Assembly: GCF_000315625.1 (NCBI RefSeq)
Contig: NW_005434565.1
Span: forward strand, 21,379 to 85,378
DNA: 64,000 nucleotides
Source: Guillardia theta CCMP2712
Taxonomy: Eukaryota > Cryptophyceae > Pyrenomonadales > Geminigeraceae
Direction: 5' to 3'
Each line of letters opens with the position of its first letter. Position 1 is the stretch's first letter. This document shows, piece by piece, positions 1-15,000 of this stretch. Position numbers and translations under genes: made by a program. The notes under the pieces were generated by a model. It saw nothing but the letters and a program-made list of their open reading frames with translations, did no database searches and was not told the origin of the DNA.

Positions 1-3000
1 ATTCGACGTCATGGCTTTGCTAATGACACTTGCATCATAAGAAAAGAACTGGCTTGATGTCGCCAGCCGCTGTACAACAGTCATTTGTATACTTCTCGTT
101 GTGACTTGACCAGATGACGGTTTACAGACGACGGACGAGGCCGCAATCCAACGAGTATGCTCTGATGTAGTGACACCGATTCTCGACGATTGACAGAAGT
201 TGACAGCTGCAAAGTTACCGCCGTAGACTGTCACTGAGCTGGAGCCGGAGGCACCACGATTTGCTGTAGAGGAAGAGAACAATTTCAAATTTGCATTGTC
301 CATGGTAAAATACTCAGTGTGCGAGCCCTCTCGAAACGCTATGACAGTGAGAGTCAGTTTGTTTGTTCCGGAACCAGATACAATCTTGGTTCGGACTGTG
401 CTGTCCGATATCCACGTAGTCGAGGAGCACGCTGAGTTCGAGCGGGCTCGTGCTGTCAGTCCGAAACTCGAAAACCCTTGACCAATCATGCTCATCCTGA
501 AATATCCAAGTCATTCATGACATACCAAAAATGTGAACAAACAAAAATCTACTCACGTCACCGATCCCGTCTTAGGTGAGTTCTTTCTTAAAATCGCACT
601 CAAGTATGGAGGAGAATCGAAGGTCAGCATATTTGTAGCAGATGAGCCTTTTTGAATCAAAGATAAAGTTATCCGGCAACTCGTACCTGTCACCACAGAG
701 ATGAATGTCTGAAAACGATAAATCTCAATCAACCTTGAGACGAAGCGGGTCTTGTGAATATTGAAGTAATAGCAAACCAAGTACTCTGCTTTGAAGAACT
801 TCCTGCAATGCGTGTACGGATCGTGTAGTCCGATACAGGCAAATTCGAGCACAAAATCAAAAATCGTCTACTTCCAGTTCCTGGAAGATTCGCAGCAAGA
901 CTTAAATTTCCCAACATTTTTCCAACTGCTAGATCGGCAGTGTTGTAAGAAAAAGATGCAGTCTCACTATGAAGCATATGCTGAATAGATATGAAGAGGC
1001 TGAGGGTGCTTTGAAATCCGTATGGTATCTTCACATGTAAGGCAGAATCAGAAATCCACGCCGTACGCTCCGCTGATGTTCTCAAATGTCGTTCCTTTGG
1101 AGTCAGATCGAAAAGTGCAAACGACGATCCGAAATAGCTGGAGTTCAAAGGAGGAAGCACTGGAGCATTTTGCAAATAAAATTTTGAGAGTGAAGGCAGA
1201 TCATATGAAGTTGCTTTGCAAATGGTGTTCATGACCATTGCAATCGTGAACCTGAGGGAAAGTGAAGCTCCGACTCCAACAGGAAGCTTACTTTGGATAG
1301 CAGTGTCTGATCTCCATCTCGACATCTCAGAAACGGAATGACCCAAGCTAATTCCTAAAGAATATTGGGAGACCAGGTAAACTGTCTGGTACAGGATAAG
1401 ATACTTGGAACCGTAAGTTGGAATATTTGTACTAAGGTCAGTGGAGTTGGGGTTTGTAGATGGAATGACATGGTCATAGGATATGGTTTCTGTCATGGAT
1501 CCAACACGATCCAGAGACGAAACAGCTATTCTGAGAGTATTGGTACCACCATGAGCCCATGCACATTTTACAGTTGAATCCGAAACCCAAAGGGTCAACT
1601 CGCACACTGAGCTTCCATATCTGGCCTTTTGTGATATTGAGTTGGTTAACAGGTTCTTTCCGATAGTAATATTTGATACCAGGATCCCATAATGTCTTAC
1701 CACGTTTGAGCGCTGCATCAGAGAAAGACTGATCAGATCAAATGTGAAACAAGTTGAGAGAGAGCCCAGTTGGTTTCCGAATGTAATCGATACGCCGGCT
1801 AACTTTTCAGAGCCATGAGAATGCCTACCGATGATGATGGTGGTCGATATCCACTGGGTTGAAGGTCAGCAAGAAGCAGCATCTATACTGTGATAACATA
1901 CCTGAGTATTCAAACAAGCGCTGCCTATCCGGCTCGCAGGTGTAATTGAGTGCGTCGGAGAGAAATATCCATCAAACACCAAGCCTTGCTTTCCAGCTTG
2001 CGGTCCATTGACAGGACTGAAAGAAGAAATTACCTTGCGATCAAAACTGCATATCTCTGTAACAGAGCCCACGGACATGGAGGAAGTTACGACAAGTCTG
2101 CGAAAAATTAGCTAAATCAACAGGTATTTAAGAAAGATTGTGACCTAGCGGTGGTCCGAGATAAATCAACAAAGTGGCACGAAATGCTGGTTGTAGAAAT
2201 CCAAAACGTAATTTGAGATGACGTCTGCAAGAGTCGAACCAGGGCAGAAATTTGCTTGTTGTCAAACGACTGGCCAAACACACTAATTTCATTTCGAAGT
2301 GCTTGACCGAAGTTACTTTGTTGTAATATAGAGATGGACGGGCGCAAATATGAAAATGATTCAGACTGACTGTTGACAACGACTGCCAAAGTGATTTGAA
2401 TTCCACGTGTCCCTTTCACGCTTGGAACAAGCCTTACCACGACACTAGAAAGAGAACCCCATTTAGTCTCCTCTGCTTGAGTTGGTGTGATTCGGAAACG
2501 CAAAGTGCTGTGGATATCTTGTGTAAGCATTGTAAAGGGAGACATGATTCCATTTGACTTGTCGGAAGCTTTGTACTTGAAAAAGTCAAAAGAGAAAGAC
2601 TGTGATGAGGTCGAAATCTGGAGCCCAATAGACAGTTGAACACTGCTAGAGCTTCCCTCCCCTCCGAGTTTCATAATTGTGATCTGCGAGTCTGAAATCC
2701 AAAGCGTAGTGCTACTGCTTGTGCCTGAAACCCGTACTCCACCAGTATAATCTGAATGTCCAAGGTAGCTTGCAGAAAGAAAAACTGTAGAATCACCTGC
2801 CAAATCAAGTTTAGCAAGAAATGGAAATGTAAGCAAGAAATACTTGTAAAATATGAGTTGGAACTGACTAGGGAAGATAACTGTGGTATGTTGTACGAAA
2901 ATGTTTTCGAAGTTCCTTGATATTTGTCAAGAAAAGCTTGAAATTTTACATTAGACGCAAGATCGTTGCCTATTCCGGGATTTGAAATTGCAACAAGAAA

Positions 3001-6000
3001 AGTATTGCTCTGCCACCTGGTGACTTCAGCACTTGACGGCGATATCTGAAACAACGGGGAATAATCATTAACTCCAAAGTTGTCACCTTTCACGCTCAGC
3101 GTTATCTTTCCAGAACTTGGAAGATTTTGTTGAAATATTGGAAGAGGATTGAGAGCTTTGTTCTGAAAATTGAAAACTGAACAATAATTTTCTTCAAAGT
3201 ACGTAAGACTGTCTAGACTCGAACAATTGGCTAATTCAGATAGAAATATACTTGAGAAGTCGTAGAAGAATGCATCATCTAACGACACGATCGCATCTCT
3301 CGTGGATGTGTTTGCTAGGTTTGTAGAGTTGCTGGTGGAGTTCAAGTAAAGACTAAGTGTCAAGTGGTCACCGATTCCCTCACTTAACAAGCAATGAAGT
3401 TCCCTGTCTGAAATCCAAGCAGTAGACAAACACAAAGTTGATCCAATTGCCAACACATTGTCTCTAGTGAAAGAGATTCCCCGTACGGTTAGAAGCATTC
3501 TCCCTGTCATCGCCCCATTGGTGTTTTCCAACAGGATTGGGATCCATGTAACTGACTGATTGCCAACTTCGATCGTGTATCGATTCTCCTTGAGCTAATC
3601 AAATACTTCAGTTTTGAACAAGAAAACGATCAATGTCACCGTGAAAGGCTTCTTACATAAGACAGAAGAATCAGACTCCCAATTCACTGCTTGGCAAATC
3701 ACGTTCTCAACCTTTGACTGATGAAACATTAGCAACAAGAAAACAAAAAAACCGTTGTACCTGGGGTGTGTAATCGGCAAAGCCAAAGCCTTTGCCTACA
3801 ACAGTGATAGTGTCTCCAGGCTTTGAACTAGGTTGAGCCAAGAGGGATTCTATCGCTAACTCATAAGAAAGAGGGAAAAGCTCAGTTTTAAGTCGAACGC
3901 CTGAAGTGAATTGTAGTACATTGATCTTTCCAACACCATCTGCCACTTTACACAGAATCTGCGAAGTATTTTGCCAAAGAGTGCTCCGAGAGCTTGTCGA
4001 AACCAAGCGTGCACGAGGAGTATAGTCTACCAACTCTGGAATTTGTTGGAACGCAAAGACGTACCAATCATTTGAATTCGGAGATATGGTAGAAAGTTTT
4101 GCTGACGACACTACGATACTATCATAGGTAATCGCATTTGAAAGTTGCCCGATACTGTTTGCAACTGTTACAAATGTATTCATGGATTGAGATGTACTGC
4201 TTTTCCATGGTCTGCAAGGAATTGACGATGACGATGTCCATCTCGAGTTTTCACATGCTGTCAGACCTATTCTCACCTTGAAAGAATGCTGTAATCCACA
4301 GCTGAACCCTGAGAATTCAAAATTGATGCTGTACGCGAGCAACGGGATATTTGTCTTTTTCAATGAGCTAGTGCTGAGTGACACGGAATCATAAGTGAAC
4401 GTAGCCAATCTTGAAGTTGAAAAAGATGACAAGAGAATGTCCGTATATCTTTTGTTGTTCTGATCTACCCAACTAAGATGTTCAGGACTGAGAAGAGTTA
4501 TTGTAGTTCCTAAATCTGATCCAACAGACTGGGCTACCATGCATGTCAGGGAAGATACAGAAATCCAGTACGATTGCAGACAGGATGATTCTCCTATTCG
4601 AATGCTCGCATTGTATGACTGTGCACCCATGTTCTGTCCTGACAGTATCACAACACTCTTTTCAGAGGTGCACGATGATGCCAAGTTAGAGATACTAGTA
4701 CTGCGGACCACAGGAGAGTCATAACTCAGTGCATTCGTGAGAAGACTTTCTTGTGCTCCTGCCAACACGCGAATATCCTGGAACTGGTACATTCCTGGTG
4801 GGGTGGAACAGAGTATTTCTGAATCTGATGACCATGGTAAGCATGATCCAAGCGAATCTCCAATTTTGACGGAACAATCATTGTCTTTACAAGCATGAAA
4901 ATGACCTGCTAATGTTAAAGTGACTTGACCAGTCATAGGTATATTTGAAGGGGAAATTTTTTGTATATGATTCCATGCACCATCATAGGATAGAACGTGG
5001 CTGAGCGTCGAGACTTTGATTCCAACAGTTGCTATGACATCAAGAAAATCAAGTTGTCCAGCAGGAATCGTTGTGTATATGGATGATTCAGAGATCCAAG
5101 CGCTCATCTCTGCTGCAGTATGATGAATTCTGCAACGAATTGAAGGATCAAAGATTAGGAATCCTGATCCCCAAAGAGTGATATTATGACCGTTTTGGAT
5201 GGTTTGGCATGATACACTCTGAAGCTTTGGTAGGGAGTAGGTAAAACTTGACTTTGCTGTTCCTGGTCTCACACCAGAAGTCACAATCAAAGCTACAGAT
5301 CCTGAAGAGATTGATTCCGGAGACATTGCACCCCCGTATTCAGAATACAGTGAAACAGGAGAAAACCCAGACGGAATGGATGCTCTGACTGAGGTCAGAG
5401 AGAACCAAATTGTTCCCTCACATGAAGACATTCCGAGCCTCTGGGAGGGTGAGAAGTCGCTAGATCCTATATTCTGACCCACCACTTCAACTTGAATACT
5501 TCCAGTGCAAGGACCATTTAGAGCCAGCTTGGATGAAAAATAAGTTTCGTCAAGATTTGGAATGTCAAAACTAATCTGATCTGTAACGGTGCAAACTTGG
5601 ATGGCTACTGTTGCATGAATATGTGTTGTAGCAGCGACTCCATAGGAAGTGGTGGATGCTATGGATGTGTCTGAAAGCCACACTGAGGCTTCGTTCGCTG
5701 TGTTTCCAATTGATGAGACAACAGATAAATCTCTGTCGTGCAAACGAAATCCAAACAATGTTAGAGCTTTACCTGAGTTTCGAACATTTGCAACTCTTAC
5801 TGAAGTTAGAAGTGGTAAATCAAATGACAGCAGGTCAGAGGTGGATCCCGCATGTGCATTCGTGAGGATCAATGATAATGACGAAGGTGAAGCTTGGTGA
5901 TATTTTCCCGCAATTGAAGTCTCAGATATCCATTCACTTTTCTCCGAAGCAGTTCCTGGAGAGATCCGCAAAGCAAGGGAGTTGTCGTAATGTGAAAAAT

Positions 6001-9000
6001 GAATTCCAGTTACCGAAAGACCGGGAATCCAAGAATCCATTTTGTTGTATGACACAGTTGATATTTGAGCCCGCTCCAAGGAAAAAGCGAAACTTGCAGT
6101 GCTGAATGATTGCGATGCAGTAACAAAAAGACTTGTTGGACGATTTTTGGTGCTGATTGACAGCCTTTTGACTTCTACTTGAGTTTCAGAATTCCATAAG
6201 GTTGCTTCTGCTGAGCTCATTGCCGACCTTGCAGAAAAAGACAAATCAAAATAGCCTGCATTTCGTACCACGAAATATGATTCGATTATTTTCTCGTTAT
6301 GTACTGACGAGTCTCCTCGAGTCTGAGATACAGCAATAGCATCATAAGTCCCTATCTCAGTGACGGTGCCGATCAGATCTGATGCCGTCAGCGATACTTT
6401 GAGGTGTTTCAAAGCTGTAGCTGCAGACGTGCACAGCAACGAAGTTTCAGACATCCAAAATGTGAGTTCCATGCAAGTCCACCCGAGCTTGCTATTCTGT
6501 GACAGGGAATTCATTCCAAGAGAGCTTCCAACAAGCGTGAGCATGATTGATCCAGTCGCTGGATAATTATTCCGGTCAAGACGAGAAGAGCTCGGCTTGA
6601 GATAACTGACTGCTTGAGTGACACTCCCCACGTTCAAGTTTAGTGTGACTCGAAGTGATTGCGAGCCGCGTTGTCCACTTGCAGTCTTTGACGTGATGGC
6701 TGTATCAGACAACCAAGAAAATGATTCTGAAGCAGTTGAACCCTCTGAGCTGGAATGAGTTGTGTCATATCTTGCAAAATTCTGTCCGATAATTGATATC
6801 CTTATAGATGACGTAGCGGGGATGTTACATGTTACACCAAGTCCCGATAAAGAGGGCACAGAATAACTGAATGCCCAAGAAAACGTGTTCCAAAGCTGCT
6901 GTTGGAGGTTTACAGTCAACACAACAGATCCAGAATCACGAAGAAAGGAATAATCATTCTCAAAGTTCAATCCTGAAGGCACCAGACAAACAAGAGATGA
7001 TGACGACAACCACCTCGATTCCGAACAAGTTGTCCTTCCAACCCTACCTGATTGACAAGAGTCGACATTTCCAAAGTTCATGCCAACAAATGTCTGAAGA
7101 AATGTCAGAACATGAGGTTCAAATCATTTGATCTCACCAAGCTAAATTTTTCAACCGAAGAGGTCCCTCGCGGTGGCGCATTTGTTGGGAATATTTGCAA
7201 GATTCTTGGATATCCATCGAAGGAAAATGCATAGGTGATTGTAGACTGGGCCATCCATAATGTTGAGATGATAGAATTTCGATCGCCAACTCCGTATGGA
7301 ATATGACAAACAAGTTGAGAGTCTGAGTTCCATCTTGTGTACTCGCAGGCAGTGCTCGCCGTATAGTCATGTTCACAATATTTCACAAACTCAGGTCCGT
7401 ACCATCGCGACCAATCACTCTGAGGAGCCAAACAACCACCCACTCGGGCTTGTGCTGTCACGTCATAAGCTCCATAATCGACACCATTGAGTAGGATACT
7501 TCGAGAAATCCCCATAGGACCATTTGACATGACACTGGACATGGTGGGGAAGTCAATTGAAAAGGCTTTGCTCAGGGTATCTTTCAAAACGGCAAGAGTC
7601 AACAAAAGAGGGAATTTCGAACGATCAGTGATCCTTGAGCCTGGTGGCTTGCCAATCAAGGAAGTATAAGATAACCACAGTGTGCTCTCTGCTGCTGTCT
7701 ATAAAACATATGTCATGAACGAAAGAACGAGTATCAGCTTACCTTTTCAAATCGAGCCCGTGAAGTTCCATCATACCTAAGAAAATTTGAACCATAAACT
7801 TCAGAGCACGTGGATTTTGTGTAAGAAGGGGCATTCGCAAAGCAAACAAAACTAGCATTATGTATGGGAAGCAAAGAGCTAGAAAAGCTAGTACTACAAG
7901 ACGATGAATTCCATTGAATGCTAGACATGATTGGAGAGTCGAACGAGAATGCCAACGAAAATGTTGAAGACATTGCAATAGAGCTTAAAGCAAACGATGC
8001 AGAACCTTGCAGAAAATCTCCGAAACTACATGTTAAGCTTGTGTCTGAAATCCATCTGGTCGATGGAGAGCTGGTAAATCCAGTTCTCGATGACAACGTT
8101 CGTGAAAAGAAGCCAATACTCACACCTGAAATATAGGTTTCATTCGAAGCTTGTATTCCTGTATTGAAACGGGCTTGTTGATAGCCATTGAGAACTAATA
8201 TGTCGAAGGAAAAGAACGAAGATAATGTACCAATCTAAAATGCAAAGTCAGTCCAACGATTCACTTTTGTAGTTACTTTATGTATTACCTGTTGAACAAA
8301 CATGGGTACTGAAATGGGGTAAATTCCTCCACTTCCCGTCGTCAAAGAAAAAGCATGTGAGCCTGACACACCTTGCGAAGATCTTGCTGTAAATTGCGTA
8401 TCCGACAACCAAATTGTACGTAATGTACTTGTTGTGCCGATCCGCAATTGCATCGAAGCGGAATAGACACCATAATTCTTGCCCATGATGGTGAAAGCTT
8501 GAGACGAAATACTTGGAACATTGACCAGGCTCGATGCACTGGCCGAAGGCTTATCGTAGGAGAAGATCAGACTTGAAGTTCCGATCTGGTAACTTATGTT
8601 CGCTTGTATCTCAAGTGCTGATCGATGCCCGGGAACAAGATTTCCTACAAGGATAGTATCTGATGTCCAAGTAGATGCCAAAGCTGTTGTTGCACCAATT
8701 CCAAAAAATGTAGAATCTCCTGATAAGCATTCAGCCAACAAACTTTGGTCAAGTGGATTGCGATATCGTATACACTTGTCATAATACCATCCAACGTTTG
8801 TAGTACCAAAGTTTGAACCAATTATGTTGACCTGCCTGACATTTTGTATTCGAGGGGGTCCATTCATTGTGGAGTTTATTGACACCTTGACGGCAGGCTT
8901 GTCAAAGTAAAAAGAGTTGACCAAGTCTTTGGAAAGCTCTACTTCGATGTTGATTATGGATAAGAGGACAGCTTTGACAGTACCTACTCCCGGAGGACTA

Positions 9001-12000
9001 TACATGAAAACAGTACTATCAGAATTCCAAACTGACGCATTTGCAGTCGTTGGTCCGATTCTGGCCGATAATTTTGTGGTGACAAGACCGAATTGTTCGC
9101 CAAGAAAAGTGACCGTGACTCCTCCTGTTGTTGGAGAATTCTTTGGAACGACTCCCGTGACTTTGGGTGCGTTGTAGATAAAGGTAGCATTTCGAGAAAC
9201 ATTGTACGATTGACCTACAAATGCAACCACGTCGACTGAAACTTTACGACCAATTCTTGGAACCTTGCAAATTGCAGAGCTATCTGATAACCATGAGGTG
9301 TATTCACAATCTCTTGGAGGGTCAGTATCTCTAGCAATGAATTGCACATTCATCGAATTGTCATATGTTCCAAAATTTCCACCAGATACTGTTGAAACAA
9401 ATCCTCCAGCAGTCCCTCCATTCCTCGGCACGATAGCAGATATGAACGGATACTCATAACGAAACAACTTTGCTCGTGTCAAAACAAAATCGTCAATAAT
9501 TGTTATTCCTACAGAGTGATAGCAATTCATTGGTGTGTCTGGACACACCGGAGCGTCATTTATTCCTGCTGCTACCTTAAGTGTTATGATAGTATCGGAG
9601 GTCCAACGGGACAATTCGCACAACGTTGATCCAATTTTGAGCTTTGGTGAGTAATCTGTAGATCCAAAATGATTTGTGTTTAAAAAAATCAAATCTTTGC
9701 CAACAGTCAATGCCGAATTCGGTTGTAAAAGAAATACGGAAGGCTGCCTGTAGCTGAAGGACCCTATCAAGATAGAGGACCGTACTGAGCAAAGGATGGG
9801 AAGAATTGTGACCTCACCGATTGTTTGAAGGTGAACTCGAAATTGTTGGACAGAGACAGAGGATAATAGATCGAATGACAAACTGATTTTTGTCTCTCTG
9901 GGAACAAATGACCATTCGCTGACAATCAGTTCTAACGTTCCGTCCACCTTTCGCCAAATTCCAGAGTCCCATGCTCCGCCTTGGCCAACAAAAAAACCTG
10001 CACCTGAACCTGGCAATCGTGCTGGTGACAAAATCTTGATTGGAAACTTTGGGTTATCCGGATCTTGAAATCCGACAAGACCAGAAATCAGCAAGCTAGT
10101 TCCATAATTCCATATTACGTTTGACATGAATGTTATGGTGAAAGTGACAATAGTAGATCGTTTGTCCGTATTCCACTCCAAATTTGCATACTCGAAGGCT
10201 GGGACTTTCAGAGAACACAAGCATGATCGATTACAAGGAAGGGCATCCGATGAAGAAGTCAGAATAAATGAATTCACATTGAAAGGATAATACTGTGAAA
10301 TCAGAAACGACTTGCAGCTGGATGCGTTGGGATTGAGTATACTGAATGAAAATGTTGCATTCTCAAATAAAGCATGACCATCTCTCAGGACGACAAGCAG
10401 CGTGCCCTCATTCTGCTTCCAAGTTGTCTTTGCAGAATCAAACAAGCCAGCATGTTTGCCTTCAAGCAATAGTCTCCATGCTTTACAGTCTCCTTCAGGT
10501 TTGGAGCATGGAACATCTTCCGTGAGAAAGTTTGTGAAACCTTGCAGTAGGAATTGAGCTCCAGGCTCAAGCATGAAGTTCCCAGCAATGGTGACCGAGA
10601 AGTTATTGTACCCAGAGGTGACCTCAGAGCTCCAAGAAATTAAGGAAGAGGTCAAAGAAGCGTTTTCAATCGGTGAAACTTTTGAAGGAATTGTAGCATT
10701 AAAATTCATCGCCCCGTACGACGAGATCTACGAAAAATCAGCATCAGTATCACAAAGAAACTACGTTTGAGCTTACCGTTAAATTGTCAACCACTTCAAA
10801 ACCAGGATAAGGATTCCGGAGTTCAAACCAAAGGGAAATCATTTGATCCTGATCGATTGAGTGACCTTCTAACAAGACGAAGGAAAGAGCATATTCTTTA
10901 TCCGAGAACGATACATCCCCGAAAATTGATGAGGCAGGGTTGACCAAAAGAATTTTGCTGTTGTTTCGCAACATCTCAAAACCAAGGAGCGGGTGCAGCA
11001 CAAAATTAGTTGGACCATAAAGAAGTGAGTTAACAGCGAAAGTGAGTTTCAAAATAGTTGCTGAGGAAAACACTCGGTTTGAACTTTCGAGTGAAATATA
11101 ACTGAACGAAAGACTTGCATCAATCTTTGATATTTGACCTGTCATTTGCTGCCGATCGATCGATTGCGGACTGTTTGAGGAAACATAGGTGGTGAGAGGT
11201 TCAACCATGTACATTGAATTGAGAAGGGTGAACGAAAATTGGAGAACCTCCAGAGGATAAATCTCAATATCATTTTTGAGATAAACGATCAGAATGCCTT
11301 TGTTTCTATTCCAGTCTACCATGGCAATACTATCTTTTGATTGACCACCTGTATGGAAAATTTCCTCAGACTGAAAGTTTGTCAACCCAGTGATAGTAAA
11401 CGCAAAACAAAATGAGGCGCTTGAACAACTGTGGTCTCGTACGTCAAAATTGATGCTCAAGGTCACAAATATGGTGTTCCATCCACCAAGAACATTCGAC
11501 GTGGTATACACACTTGCAGTCACAAATGATGGTGGGCCTATTGGTTCGATTTGAGCTATTTCAAAATTTGTCTTTTGAAATGGAAGAACTCCGTCGACAG
11601 CAACGCTGACAATCCTTGAACCTCCAATTCTTCCAGTTTGAACTACATCAATCATGAATACAAATTCACTTGGGGAAGGCGAAATTGTTTGTCCAGCCTT
11701 CAGCGCTACGAAAAAGTTTCCGTCTGAAAACGAGGCAGAATTATCATCCAAATAATAGTTGTTTGTCATGATGACTACGCTCCCAATAGAAACCAATATG
11801 GGCATTGCTGGAATTTCCTTCTTCAGAGTGGCCAGCTTCGTCTTGCCGAAATAAGATTGAATTGAAAATCTCCAGAAAGGTTGGTTGGTGTCATTGAAGA
11901 GGATTAGAAGTATCATGCCCGTGTATGCTCCATCGACTGATGAAGCGGTTGCATCCAAAGTGACCAGTGCACTTCCGTTTGAAAACTGTGCTGTACCACT

Positions 12001-15000
12001 GTACACTGACTCCCAAATCTTACTTTGTATTGTAGAACTATTGCGCTGATTGAACTCGAAACCGTCCAAGCCCTCTATGATTATTCTTGCCGGGGAGACA
12101 AGGAGTGCATTGAAAACAAGTGTGACCGAAATATATGTAGAAGTATTGTAAACCTGAGGCGAAGTGGTGATCTCAGAAACCAAAAACTTTGGGAGCGTGT
12201 CAGTCTTTAAGACCAGTCCAATCATTGTCTGTTCGGCGATGAAGATCACTCCAGAGCCTCGACCCGAGGATGAAATCAAAACTTTGGATCCATCCTGCAA
12301 ATAGTGTCAGAGGAAAGCAATATTGAGCACAGAAAGATTACATTCAGCTTGTAAGGATTTCGAATCTGAAATGAAAAGATCGTAGGAGTTTGAACGGTAA
12401 GGGTTCGTGATCCGACAAAGCTAAGAGTGACGTTTCCAGCCTCCTCGTTCCAACTTGCATGACTGCTTGTAAAAGTGCCAGCGTTCGGACCAGCCAAATC
12501 AAGATACTCCCCAGAAATGTTTGCCGTCTTGAATCCAGCATCTTTGAATCCTGACAGTGTTATTTCGCTGGGTGCTCCGATCGTCGCAGTTGCTGCAAGA
12601 GACACAGTTATTGTAGTGATTGCTCCAGCAACACTCGACGAAGATGAGATGTTCTTCATCCAAAAGTAAGGCTGGAATTTACCATTAAGAAGTGAGCAGC
12701 ACGACGTAGAATATTCATTGCAGCATGGAAGAGTCGACGCGTCAAATGTGCATGCAAGTATCGATCTTCCCATCTCATCCACATCAAACGTTTCCATGTT
12801 CATGCACTCTCTTTCAATTGGCATGTAACCATCAGAAAATTTGGTAAGATTTCGAAGCGGCGCATCCCAGCTTCCATCCACAGTGCTCTCAATGTAAGCA
12901 ATTGCCTTGAGGTTTTCCACTTCACTGTTCCTCAATTGAAACGAAAGCACTGTTGCTATATCTGACCGCATTCTTTTGTCCTTGCCAATGGTTAGAATGA
13001 TTGTGCCTGCGTCGACATTCCATGGGGCCAGTCGAACGAAAATTTGGTCTCCTTGCGATATTTCAATGAGCGATGAAGGCGTACTTGAACCATATAGCCC
13101 CGAAATAGTAATTTTTTCACCTGGAAGCAAATCACCATTTGGCAACAAAGTGACTGTTAATAAAGTTGTGGCATAGCTGACAGAAGAGCTTGATGCAATG
13201 TCCTTGATCAAAAACTTCGGATAAGAATTGGACGGTAGAATCGAATTTTTAGCTATTGTTTTTGGGATCGCAACAGTACTCGTATTTAAAGCAATGGAGA
13301 CATATTGTTGAGAGATAGCTAGATCATTGTTCCTGAGAGAGAAATCGAAGGAAATCACTCTTGAAACTCGAAGAACCTCCGCGCTGTTGGCCCAATAAAG
13401 TCCAACACAATTTTCTAATCCTCCAGGTGTTGCAGAGGATTTACCCACCAAGAAACTGAGCTGAACTCCTCCACTGCATTCGAAGTAGATCGAGTTCGCT
13501 TCGTCGAAGCACAGCAAGACCCAGTCAACCACTCCCGAATAATACCCACTTCCTACAGTTTCAACGGTCACCTTCGATAGCGAACCGTTGGGAAATGCAG
13601 AAAACGAAGCAGCAAACCCACTGCCGACATTCAAGGTAGACAACTGCAATCTCCCAGTAGATGTTAAGTTCGCACCAGCATTGACTATGATAACTTCTTC
13701 AATGCCAGATCCACATCGACAAGACGTATCATTTGTGACTAGGACTGGTTTCGATAGGTAGTCCTGACCATTCTTGGTGAGTCGCACATTCAAGATAGCA
13801 CCGTCTGATACTTCATAGAAACCTTCAAACCCCGAACCATGTGGTTCAACAGCAGATAAAGTCCCAGGAAATGAACATCCATGCATGTAGAAGGAAGTCA
13901 AATCATTCTGAACATATACTTTCGTAATGGTGTATGTCATGCTGACATCCTTGTTTGCAAAGTAGAAATCAAATGAGAAGTCGGCAAAGTACCCATAACC
14001 TGCACTGAGAATGTTGATCAACTTGATAGATCCTTCTGGGTTTACCACAAAATCAGCTCGAAATCCCCGGCCGCTGGCATTGTGGATGTGAAGCCTTCCA
14101 TCCTCATACCCCCAGCCCGGGCTTGCGATTATCAATTCGTCCAGATTTCCGACACCCTTGATAGTACTTCCTGTATTGAGATTGCACGTAATGCTCCCTG
14201 ACTGCTGATTCCAGGCTGCAAGCGAGTTCGTGAAAAGGGATGCATTTGCACCATTCAAAAGAATCGATGTCGAATCCACACTTTCAATGCCTTGAATTCC
14301 TTCCACAGCTAAAACAGCGGGGCCTTCTATGTCAACGTTTGTTGATAGATAGACAGTGAAGGTATTGACACCAAATCTTACGTTGGAATTTGATTTCACA
14401 TTTGTATAGGGAAATGAAGGATAGGAATCTGCGAGTAATGCAAACCCGTTCATGCTCTGTATCTCAAAATTAAGAAAACCAGTTGCACTGATCGAAGGCG
14501 TCAATGCAGCTTGTGCATTACGACTATTCCGCAGTCTGATCTCAAATACAATCACAGTACCCGAGCGGATTTTAGTGTTTGAAGATAACATGAGTGATCC
14601 GTCCAACGGCAAACAAATTCTCTGACCATTTGCTGGCATTGGAGTACATCCTGCTAGTGGTAACCATACAGCCTTTCCAGGAGAAGAAACATGCACAGCA
14701 TAATCTTGCCCTGTCGAAATTATGTACTCAGGCTCATTGTATATGCTGAACCCAGCTTGGACAACTGTGAAAGCGGTGTCTATATACAACGTACAACTTT
14801 GAAGAGAGATGATCTGAACGATTTGCCTTGACTCATTTTTTATGTTGATGTAATATCCCAACTTCACACAGTCACAGGCATCCAATTTGATATTCCGCGG
14901 ATTGGTGTCTAGAATTCCCTTGACTGTCCCATTACAGAGTAACCCATACGTTTTGTTGGTCATGTTGATGAAATATGACGACGTGAAAATCGATGAAGCG

